64,000 bases of DNA from TTA-H9 sp002071415 (lineage in GTDB: Bacteria > Bacteroidota > Bacteroidia > Bacteroidales > TTA-H9). Both the position numbers and the translations under genes were made by a program. The DNA is taken from assembly GCA_035411425.1 (NCBI GenBank), contig DAONSX010000006.1:1-64000 (forward strand), read 5' to 3'. The notes below the pieces were generated by a model. That model made no database searches, was not told where the DNA came from, and worked only from the letters and a program-made list of their open reading frames with translations. Shown here piece by piece: positions 19,001-26,858 of the stretch (positions are counted from its first letter, which is position 1; every line of letters begins with the position of its first letter).

Positions 19001-22000
19001 TATCGTTGGGAGCCGTAATAATTAAAGGCTGACCAATACCAACCAAGGTGCCTCCACACGAATCTTTCCACCATTTCAAAGTAGAACCTATGCCACCGCC
19101 AGCACTAAGAGTAATTATATTAACCGTACCAGCACAGTAATTATTAGTATCCACACCTAAAGAATCGGGGGGCAATGGAAAAGGAATGACATTGATTACA
19201 ATGGAATCGCATTCTGAGTTTCCACAGGCATTCACCCACCGAGCATAATAAGTTGTGGTATCGGTTGGAGCCGTAACCGTCAAGAGCGAAGGCGGTTCGA
19301 ACATTCCTGCAAGCACTCCACCACAGTTCTCTGTATAAACTTCCACAGTATCCCCGTTTCCTCCAATCACCCCAAGATTTATCTGAGTGACCCATCCTGT
19401 GCAAAAATTATTGAGTGTACTTGTCACAGCAATGGGTTTTTCTGGGAAAGGAATCACCTTTGTGGTTTTGGTAGTATCATTGTAACATCCATTATTATCG
19501 GTAAATATATAATTGACTTGTTTGAATCCGGGACCTGCCGCTAAAGGATCGAAAATGGCGGTTCCATTTCCTTGATCGAAGATTCCAGGGCCGGAAAAGC
19601 TGCCGTAGGGCAAATGATTTCCCGACAATAACACCGGGACATCATCGATGCAATAGGAAGCCGAAAATGGATTAAAGTCGACGGAAGGCTTGGGCAGCAC
19701 GGTAATCTGGTAAGTTGTATCGCCAGTGCACCCATTGAAATCGGTATAAGAATATATAATATCGTAAGGGCCGCCAACGCCTGCAGCATCAGGATCAAAA
19801 ATTGCCTTTCCAATATTCAGATCGATGATGCCAGGACCACTAAAAGAACCCAACGGATAAAAATTCCCTGTAATGGTATCGGGGGATGCATTTACGCAAT
19901 ATTGAGATAATATATTGGTAATAGAAGGTTGAGGAAGAGCATTCACGATCACTTCTTTGAACATGGTATCAGTACAGAAATTTCCGTCAGTAAAATAATA
20001 ATATATGGAGTGTATACCCACGCCGGCCAGGGCTGGATTGAACATGGCAGTACCATTTCCATAATCGGTTATTCCAGGGCCTTCGAAGTGACCTTGAGGA
20101 GCTTGATTACCGGTAAGTGTTGCTGGGGTTGAGTTAAGGCAATAAGAGGTTACAAGTCCACTAAAACTAACCACAGGGAGAGCATTCACCGTAGTTTGTT
20201 TAGTCATGTGGTTTATACAACCATTCAATGCCTGATAAGTATAGGTAATATTGTAAGGACCACCTGCACCTGCTGTAGCGGCTGAGAAAATGGCAGTTCC
20301 ATTCAGATTGTCGGTAATACCAGGCCCCAAGAATGATCCGAAAGGAGCAAAATTACCAGTGAGTAAGGCAATGGGAGAATTCAGGCAATGATTGGGATCG
20401 AGGCCTGAAAAATCGACTGCGGGTGCTGGCAAAACTGTTGTTTTTTGTGAATAAGTATTTGTACAGCCATTGGGATCGGTAAAAGAATAGGTAATAGTAT
20501 GCAAACCTGACCCGGCTATACTTGGATTGAAAGTGGCTGTACCATTAGGATTAGAGGTAATTCCAGGGCCCGAAAATGTACCTTGTGGAGCCATATTGCC
20601 AATTAATAATACGGGTTCGTCATTACTGCAATAGGTAGCCAATAAGCCCGTAAAATTTACTTCAGGCAGGGAATAGACAGTTGTAGGCTGACTTACAGAA
20701 TTGGTACATCCATTGGGATCGGTATAGGTATAGGTTATCACGTAGGGACCTCCTATTCCTGCAATACCAGGATCGAAAATTGCCTGCCCGAATCCGATAT
20801 TAATAATGCCGGCTCCAGTGAAGAAGCCATCTGGTGCATAATTGCCGGTAAGTGTCGTTGGTCCTGCATTTAAACAATAGGCTGATTGTAGGCCGGTAAA
20901 ACTTAATGTTGGAAGCGCCGTAACGGATGTAGTTTTGATTATACTATTAGAACAACCGTAAATATCAGTATAGGAATAAGTAATGGGATAAGGTCCTCCC
21001 GCACCTGCTATGGATGGATTGAAGGTGCCTACTCCATTATTGCTCGCCATAATTCCAGGGCCGTTGAATACTCCATAAGGTGCCATATTTCCAACAAGCG
21101 TAGCAGGACTGGCATTTACACAATAAGAGGGATCGAGCCCGGCGTAATTCACATAAGGCAAAGCCCTTACCGTTACGAACTGAATGTCATCATCAAAACA
21201 ACCATTTATATCTGTATAAGAATAAGTAATAGTATAAGTACCTCCGGCACCGGCTGCAGCAGGATTGAAAATAGCCGTTCCATCTCCGTTGTCTGTAATG
21301 CCTGGCCCCCAAAATGTTCCATAAGGCATGTGATTGCCCCAAAGTGTATCGGGTGCATCATTCTCACAATAAATATTCGATAAGCCCGTAAACGAAACCT
21401 CAGGTACAGGATAGACGGTAACATAAGTTCCGATGCAGGCCGAAAATCCACAAGCAGTTTCCCAACGTGCATAATAAACCGTATTTACGTAAGGAGCCGG
21501 AATGGTTAAAGGGTTTCCCGTTCCTACAACTTGCTGACTTCCGCAATAATCTTTGAACCATATAACCTCCTCGCCTGAACCTCCTATCGCGATGAGAGTC
21601 AAGCTATTAATACTTCCATAGCAATAAGCAGAATCGCTCAATAGGATACCAGTAGGAGCAACAGGTGGTTCGGAAACAAAAATGGTAATCGAATCGCACA
21701 CCGATGGACCACATGAATTTTCCCACCAAACGTAATATGTAGTGGTAATGTTAGGCGCATCTAATATCACCGGATTGCCTTGATTGATTGGAGTTCCATG
21801 ACAGGATAATCCCCATTTGAGAACGTCGCCCGAACCACCAAAAGCGGTCAGTCGAATATTACCCGGATAATTATAGCATAAATGATTCGTATCGGTGGTA
21901 ACTGCTGTAACCGGCTTTGCAAGTGCTAAAACCGTGACGCTACCTGAAAGGCAAATGGAAACCCCACAAGTAGTTTCCCAACGTCCGAAATAAGTAGTAG

Positions 22001-25000
22001 AAACCGAAGGAGCAGGAATAACTGCTGGGTTTCCGGTAGCTATAAGAGGTCCATTACATGAACCCTCATACCAACGGAATACCTCACCACTTCCGCCGGT
22101 GGCTGTAAGGATTACCGAACCTGCGCCTTCACAAGCCGTAGAAGGAATAATTTGAATACTGTTGGGTGGTGTTGGTAAAGGAAGAACATTTACCACAATA
22201 TTGGCACAAGTGGTGACACCGCAAGGATTTTCCCAGCGAGCGAAGTAAACTGTGGTGGTATCCGGCGAAGGAATGGTAATGGATGTTCCTGTTCCTATAG
22301 AATCACCTCCGCATTCACCTGTAAACCAAACGAGATTGTTGCCGCTTCCTCCTATTGCAGTAAGAGTAATGTTGCCAGGATCATCGGCACAAAAGCCTTG
22401 CCTGTTCACAATAGCTGAAACCGGGGCTTGTGGTAAAGTAAATTGGGATGAAACCACAAAAGAGGTGTCTTTGGTGCATCCCTTTGTATCACTAATAGAA
22501 AGTGAATAATCTCCTTCGGGTATCTCGTTGATATTTTGAGTTGTTGCACCATTCGACCATTGAAAGGTATAATCGGGTGTACCACCGGCAATGTATACCT
22601 CGATAGATCCATCATTACCACTTTCACAAGTAACGGGAATTATGGTTGGTGCTCGATAAAAGGTTGACTCTTTCAATCCTGCAAATATCATATCGCTCTG
22701 GCCAGAACTGATGAGAGTTGTGCCCGCCAATAATAGGCTGTTAGTAAAATTCCCGATAAAGATGGGATTATATTGCTTGTCAAGAGTCAAATCATAGGAT
22801 ACATCATCCCCAATATTGCCAGTGCTTTTTACCATGCGAAAAACGCCAGCAGAGTCAAGGCGGCATATAAAAATGTCTGACCCTCCTGAACTAACCAGGT
22901 CGAAAGAATCCCATTGAGACGAACCGCTAAATTTTCCTGTAATGTATATCTGTCCTGAGGGAGTATAAACAAGTCCATAGGCAATATCTTCTCCGCTTCC
23001 ACCGGCACGTTTTGCAAAAATTGCGTTTCCCGAAGGATTTAGTTTTACCACAAAAACATCTTTGCTCCCGGCACATGTAAGATTTACTCCTCCAAATGTT
23101 GCCGTAGCTCCAAAATATCCAGAAATGAAAATGTTGTTTTGTTCATCGGCATCCAGGCCAAAGGGTTGATCGTCGGCAATTCCGCCGGAGCTTTGCAATG
23201 AAAGCAGATTGCCATAGCGGTCGTAGCGAGCAATGAAAATATCATTATCGCCGGCACTAGTCACCGAAGAATTACCAAATGTGGCATTACCTTGGAATAT
23301 ACCTGTTACAACCACTTCATCGGCTATGGTGTAAATCACGGCATGGCCTCTGTCGGGTGATAGACCCCCCCCCTGCTGGATCCAGTCCAATACTCCGGCA
23401 CCGTTGTATCTTGCAATAAAAACATCTTCACCGCCACTACTTATAAGGTTGTGGCCCTGAAAATCGGCATTACCCTGAAAATATCCCGTAACGAAACAAC
23501 TTCCGTCGGAAACGACATATAAAGCCAAAGCCTTGTCTTCAAAATTACCCCCTCCTGTTTGTACCCATTTTAAAATGCCCGTTGGACTATATTTTGCCAG
23601 GAAAGCATCACTTTCGCCTTGTGCAAAGTATTGGTTGCCTCCAAAAAGGGCCATCACGCGGAAAGAGCCCGAAAGGAAAATATTACCTATACTATCTAAA
23701 CCTATACCTGTAACTTCGTCATCGAGGCTTCCACCAATTTGCTGTATCCATTGTAAATTTCCCAGATGATTATATTTGGCTAAAAAAATATCCTTTCCGC
23801 CTGTGCTGGTAAGCGATGTGCTCCCAAAAACCGCATTTCCGCCAAAAGTTCCTGCCAGAAATATATTTCCCGCCTCATCGGCAACGATGCAGCGCCCCTC
23901 ATCATGGGCTGCTCCACCTCCTTTACGGGGTAAAAACCATTGTGAAGTGTCTTTACCAAAAATTAAGGCCGGAGGTTGAGTTATAGTGAAACGTTTTATC
24001 AGTTTACAATTTTCCTCATCGCGAACTGTTACCTGATAAGTATTTGGAAGCAATCCAGAGATATGGGAAGTATTATCTCCAGAATTCCAGGTAAATATTA
24101 ATGGTTCTATGCCACCGGTTGTCGTAAGATGAATAGACCCGTCGGCCTCTCCAAAGCACGAAACATTTTTTTTAGTAGCCGTAACACTCAAAGTACAATG
24201 ATCATCCTGCCATTTCCACAAATCCCTGAAATACCCTGTGGCATTATCTCCTCCACACGAAATATAGGCAGCATCAGAATAAGCAAAAGATACGGAGTTC
24301 TCACGCGGTAATGCTGGAAAATCGCTTTTACGTGACCATAGATTGGCATTCACATCGTATTCCCATAAGTCATTCAATAGATTGGTGCCGTCATCTCCTA
24401 AAGCAATATATCCTTTTTGATTGAGAGCAAACCCAACTGCTCCACTTCTTCCATGGCTTAAAGCGTTTATGGGAGACCATGTATTGGATACTCTGTCATA
24501 AACATAAAAATCCGAAAGATAAGAGCCATTATAACCTAAGCCCACATAAGCCTTGGTTCCAATGCTAAAGGCAGATGCATAAATTCTGCCTTGTCCTCCA
24601 AAATTATTCCTTGCAGTCCAAGAATTACTTACTGGATCGAATTCGTAAAAATCCTTCCTGTAAGCGCCATCGTATCCGAGCCCCACATAAGCCTTGTCGC
24701 CAATTACGGTAGAGATGCATCCCTGACGAGCCCCACCAGGAAAATTTATACCTGCCGACCATGTATGATTCGTTGTGTTATACACCCAAGTGTCCAATAA
24801 AAATCCGCCATTGTATCCTGTTGTGATGTAAATTTTGTTTCCCAAGGCAAAACAAGCAGCATATGCTCTGGCCTGTCCTGGCATGTCGGTAAGCTGGATC
24901 CATGAATCTATAGCAGGATCGTATTCCCAAAAATCTTTATGGTAAATTCCGTCGAACCCCATGCCAATATAAGACTTATCGCCAATGGTACAAGCAACAG

Positions 25001-25127
25001 CTCCTTTTCTGCCACTACCTGCAAAATCACTCTTTCTAATCCAAGTATCCTGGCCTAAGACCACGTTCTGAAGAAAAAGCATCAATAAGAAACAGAATGC
25101 AATGGTAATCTTGCTAAAACTATTCAT
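16086..25127 (-). CDS. Giant modular T9SS-secreted surface protein (type B sorting domain)
   Basis: The 3013-residue protein starts with a signal peptide (about 1-25, ending VVLGQ). Modules in order: six kelch repeats (about 26-314); a SprB-type repeat (315-388); a seven-bladed SBBP-like propeller with DIFLAKY-type strands (389-825); a second SprB repeat (826-895); four type A repeats of about 85 residues with CGG...ARWENxCGxSxC signatures (900-1240); eight type B repeats of about 81 residues with GLxxxYCxN...GNxAPxGxFxGPGI...NGCT (1241-1892); nine more type A repeats (1893-2682); Ig/PKD-like segments (2683-2917); and a gliding-motility type C-terminal domain beginning PDAFTPNNDGLND (2918-3013). 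That C-terminus targets it to type IX secretion and cell-surface attachment. Adhesion is inferred. The last two type A repeats have lost several cysteines. Confidence 0.93.
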   Translation of the reverse strand: MNSFSKITIAFCFLLMLFLQNVVLGQDTWIRKSDFAGSGRKGAVACTIGDKSYIGMGFDGIYHKDFWEYDPAIDSWIQLTDMPGQARAYAACFALGNKIYITTGYNGGFLLDTWVYNTTNHTWSAGINFPGGARQGCISTVIGDKAYVGLGYDGAYRKDFYEFDPVSNSWTARNNFGGQGRIYASAFSIGTKAYVGLGYNGSYLSDFYVYDRVSNTWSPINALSHGRSGAVGFALNQKGYIALGDDGTNLLNDLWEYDVNANLWSRKSDFPALPRENSVSFAYSDAAYISCGGDNATGYFRDLWKWQDDHCTLSVTATKKNVSCFGEADGSIHLTTTGGIEPLIFTWNSGDNTSHISGLLPNTYQVTVRDEENCKLIKRFTITQPPALIFGKDTSQWFLPRKGGGAAHDEGRCIVADEAGNIFLAGTFGGNAVFGSTSLTSTGGKDIFLAKYNHLGNLQWIQQIGGSLDDEVTGIGLDSIGNIFLSGSFRVMALFGGNQYFAQGESDAFLAKYSPTGILKWVQTGGGNFEDKALALYVVSDGSCFVTGYFQGNADFQGHNLISSGGEDVFIARYNGAGVLDWIQQGGGLSPDRGHAVIYTIADEVVVTGIFQGNATFGNSSVTSAGDNDIFIARYDRYGNLLSLQSSGGIADDQPFGLDADEQNNIFISGYFGATATFGGVNLTCAGSKDVFVVKLNPSGNAIFAKRAGGSGEDIAYGLVYTPSGQIYITGKFSGSSQWDSFDLVSSGGSDIFICRLDSAGVFRMVKSTGNIGDDVSYDLTLDKQYNPIFIGNFTNSLLLAGTTLISSGQSDMIFAGLKESTFYRAPTIIPVTCESGNDGSIEVYIAGGTPDYTFQWSNGATTQNINEIPEGDYSLSISDTKGCTKDTSFVVSSQFTLPQAPVSAIVNRQGFCADDPGNITLTAIGGSGNNLVWFTGECGGDSIGTGTSITIPSPDTTTVYFARWENPCGVTTCANIVVNVLPLPTPPNSIQIIPSTACEGAGSVILTATGGSGEVFRWYEGSCNGPLIATGNPAVIPAPSVSTTYFGRWETTCGVSICLSGSVTVLALAKPVTAVTTDTNHLCYNYPGNIRLTAFGGSGDVLKWGLSCHGTPINQGNPVILDAPNITTTYYVWWENSCGPSVCDSITIFVSEPPVAPTGILLSDSAYCYGSINSLTLIAIGGSGEEVIWFKDYCGSQQVVGTGNPLTIPAPYVNTVYYARWETACGFSACIGTYVTVYPVPEVSFTGLSNIYCENDAPDTLWGNHMPYGTFWGPGITDNGDGTAIFNPAAAGAGGTYTITYSYTDINGCFDDDIQFVTVRALPYVNYAGLDPSYCVNASPATLVGNMAPYGVFNGPGIMASNNGVGTFNPSIAGAGGPYPITYSYTDIYGCSNSIIKTTSVTALPTLSFTGLQSAYCLNAGPTTLTGNYAPDGFFTGAGIINIGFGQAIFDPGIAGIGGPYVITYTYTDPNGCTNSVSQPTTVYSLPEVNFTGLLATYCSNDEPVLLIGNMAPQGTFSGPGITSNPNGTATFNPSIAGSGLHTITYSFTDPNGCTNTYSQKTTVLPAPAVDFSGLDPNHCLNSPIALLTGNFAPFGSFLGPGITDNLNGTAIFSAATAGAGGPYNITYTYQALNGCINHMTKQTTVNALPVVSFSGLVTSYCLNSTPATLTGNQAPQGHFEGPGITDYGNGTAMFNPALAGVGIHSIYYYFTDGNFCTDTMFKEVIVNALPQPSITNILSQYCVNASPDTITGNFYPLGSFSGPGIIDLNIGKAIFDPDAAGVGGPYDIIYSYTDFNGCTGDTTYQITVLPKPSVDFNPFSASYCIDDVPVLLSGNHLPYGSFSGPGIFDQGNGTAIFDPLAAGPGFKQVNYIFTDNNGCYNDTTKTTKVIPFPEKPIAVTSTLNNFCTGWVTQINLGVIGGNGDTVEVYTENCGGVLAGMFEPPSLLTVTAPTDTTTYYARWVNACGNSECDSIVINVIPFPLPPDSLGVDTNNYCAGTVNIITLSAGGGIGSTLKWWKDSCGGTLVGIGQPLIITAPNDTTTYWATYENQCGISTCDSLQINVTPQPLSPSALQVDTNFFCTGTINQINLTATGGAGDTLYWFKDECGGNPIGYGTPLTISAPDSSAIYHARWGNKCNLSNCLSIEVEVLQPPVRPFSLSTNENDFCAEEVGVIQLSASGGSGDTLQWFKGNCGGIYIGTGSPLLISAPGDTTIYYSRWTNLCGQSECDSIIINVRPQPRPLDSLSVDTNYFCISYNENIQLSAYGIYEYGDTVRWYEGGCGQNFIGSGNSLTIAAPDVSTTYYANNNNSCGESICRSIQVIVNTPEPPVLLTANPLFKCVSDTGQVTLKSFGGNGEIISWYADSCGGVPIGHGDSITISYPDTTTFFYARWENYCGESPCVSIPVNVVEIPSPPAQILSDTNYYCIGDVDYITLTAFGGYGDTLSPWGETLRWFVKSCGGATIGTGKNITIPAPVASTWFFARWENACGVSICDSFNLIVYTPRPPDSVIADTNYFCPGTVDSVSLMAWGGVGDQILWAKIYGNDTIAAGSTNPFRVAAPNTTTRYLVRMKNYCGISKWFPFDIVVNLPQPPKLIVSDLDSLVCSNYPGYIHLWTIGGWGDTVKWYSTDASGQNPVFLYSGDTLSLSPPTGTSYLMATFVTACGESKGTKTHIRTVPAPIVNIISNDSICEGSRYHVMGDLISNFHHLKWTVDGIGNLDHPTQKSPVYSYGNHDIINPTVVYLKVNVFGNYPCGMVKDSLKLTINPKPELVLTPPSPALCRDSVLILSASGSETFKWTPNQDIDTTYGSLVKISPKHDMDYSLIGMNHSGCRDTLTIHVTVKPAPYLNLGEDLYLFSCDPIILDAGGGDGSDFYEWQDGSTKRTLKVYGNGTYWVRVFNEGCAVVDTIKVQLCEGFIYVPDAFTPNNDGLNDMFKVITTDPTIHFHIYIYNRHGQLVFQTDDIEKGWDGKIDGEMAPADVYVYLIEYRGNGTHSPGVTKTLKGSFILVR

Positions 25128-25665
25128 GGGTCAATCAATTAAAAACTTGGGGTTTAGGTTAACTTTCATTCTTCGAGAGCCCTGAACAAGATTCTCTACT
25201 TTAAAAGCAACTTTGTCGAGTAGTAGATTATAAATTTCTAATAGAGTAATTTTTATGGCATTTACTGTCACATTAATAGGAATATAGGATTCTAATGATG
25301 AAATAATTGGTTGAGAGTTGGTCTTATGGTTCTGTCTCCATAGCTCGAAACTTTTTCCCTTTTTGTAAATCGAGTTTTGGCAAATAATCGATTGGTGGTG
25401 AAATGATAGAGCCCTTTCACCACCTCTGGTACCAGAAGAATGAAAAATTAATGGGAAGGGCTTCATCATAGCTAAATCATTCATCATTTATAAGCTAATT
25501 GCACATCTTTTCGTATTAGTAAACAAAGTTCAAATTTATGAATAAAATTTTGCAATGGGCTGAAACATCCTCAAGATATTTTATATGAAAGAGACAATCA
25601 GCGATCGATTCTTGTTGTATTGATGTCATATTTCAGGAGATTCAGCTAAATAGGTACAATGATCA
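25128..25665. promoter_or_regulatory. Upstream leader region of the giant protein gene
   Basis: On the minus strand a -7 element TAAATTTG (reverse complement of 25531-25538) lies about 400 bases before the giant gene. Within the intervening DNA a 10-bp inverted repeat, GGTGGTGAAA (25394-25403) with its complement at 25415-25424, could form an RNA hairpin. A 118-codon frame (25131-25487) ends three bases before the giant gene's ATG, but its composition does not look coding. A long structured leader is one reading. Confidence 0.35.
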
Positions 25666-26562
25666 TCATTGATTCAGGGGAAGGTAAAAATTACGGTATT
25701 CTTCAAATTGTGATGGGCGCATACCTGAGCCATGAATGATAATTCTTTGTCTATCGAGCAATCCGTCAGGCCGGTAAAGACGTTCGACTTCAAGCATGAT
25801 TTCTCCGTTTTCATTGGTAACTTGACGTGAAAGTTCTCTGTTGTTCTCATCATAATTCACATGATATCTCGAGCGGCCAAATCTGTTGGTTTCCCAATAT
25901 TCTTCTATATAAGGGTTGGGATTGTAAATTCTTTCCCAAGTTTCGAACAGATTTCCGTTCTTGCCATATACCTTTCGGAGAATGAGGCGGCCTTCATCAT
26001 CATAAACAGATTCGCTTAAAATGTATTGATCCTCTGTTTCATTTTCAAATTTTACTTCGCGTCCAAGATCATCGTAACTCCATTTCTTAGAACTGGTGAA
26101 TTGCACTGAATCATCGTAAGTATTTTCCTCGATCAGCTTATCATTATTATATCTTTTTTCGGTAATCTGTTCTCTTTCGCCGTCGTAATTGATAAATTCA
26201 ACTTTATCAAGCAGATTGTTTGAATTGTAATGATAAATTTCTCTGTCGAATGATTCATCTACATAAAAAATATCTTTTTCTATCAATCTCGACATAGAAT
26301 CATATTGAAATGTTAGTTTTTGAGCAAATTCACCACTGGAGTCAATTTCAGATTGTTCGATCAAATTTCCAGAGTCGTCATACTGAAAAGACATAGTAGC
26401 CTCCAAATTACCCTCGTTATCATAGCGTCTTTCCATTACTAATCGGTTGTTTTGGTCGTATTCTTGCTCAAGGTTCATGATGATGCCAACGATATCATCC
26501 TCAGTAAAATTTTCCGACTTAAAAATGATACGCTTCGTTTCCCTTCTGTAATTTCCTGTCAT
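25666..26562 (-). CDS. Orphan YD/RHS-like repeat protein
   Basis: The 298-residue protein consists almost entirely of about ten degenerate repeats of roughly 20-22 residues of the form YDxxGxLxExxxY (for example YDNEGNLEATMSFQYDDSGN near residue 42, and YDDEGRLILRKVYGKNG). These are the YD repeats of RHS and teneurin proteins. It lacks a signal peptide, the RHS core that encloses a toxin, and any toxin tip, so it is not a full RHS effector. It is highly acidic and probably cytoplasmic. No function can be assigned. It stands alone, divergent from the prolyl oligopeptidase gene. Confidence 0.6.
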   Translation of the reverse strand: MTGNYRRETKRIIFKSENFTEDDIVGIIMNLEQEYDQNNRLVMERRYDNEGNLEATMSFQYDDSGNLIEQSEIDSSGEFAQKLTFQYDSMSRLIEKDIFYVDESFDREIYHYNSNNLLDKVEFINYDGEREQITEKRYNNDKLIEENTYDDSVQFTSSKKWSYDDLGREVKFENETEDQYILSESVYDDEGRLILRKVYGKNGNLFETWERIYNPNPYIEEYWETNRFGRSRYHVNYDENNRELSRQVTNENGEIMLEVERLYRPDGLLDRQRIIIHGSGMRPSQFEEYRNFYLPLNQ

Positions 26563-26812
26563 AGCTGATTAAATGATTTAATTGGCCGTAAAAATAGAAA
26601 TTTCCGGCTTAAAGCGATTCATATTAGGTGCTTCATAAAAAAGATGAATAGGTATGGGGTCGAGAGTAGGAGCCATAACAGGAATGATTCGCAAGGATAT
26701 TGGGTGTGTGGGCTAAGGAGGTATTGTTTGCACATATATTTTTTCCCTGCGGATTTTTGTTCACGGTTTTATTATTTGCCATTTGCAGAAATAGCAAGAG
26801 AATCCAAATGTT

Positions 26813-26820
26813 TATCTTTG
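26813..26820 (+). promoter_or_regulatory. -7 promoter element of the prolyl oligopeptidase gene
   Basis: TATCTTTG matches TAnnTTTG and lies 38 bases upstream of the ATG. No TTG lies at the ideal -33 distance. Confidence 0.5.
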
Positions 26821-26858
26821 CCTCACTTTCATTAACTATTCTTTAAATATCTTGTTAT

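Noticed and set aside
25131..25487. 118-codon frame just upstream of the giant protein gene
   Set aside because: Composition is not coding-like and it spans an inverted repeat; kept only as part of a possible leader region.
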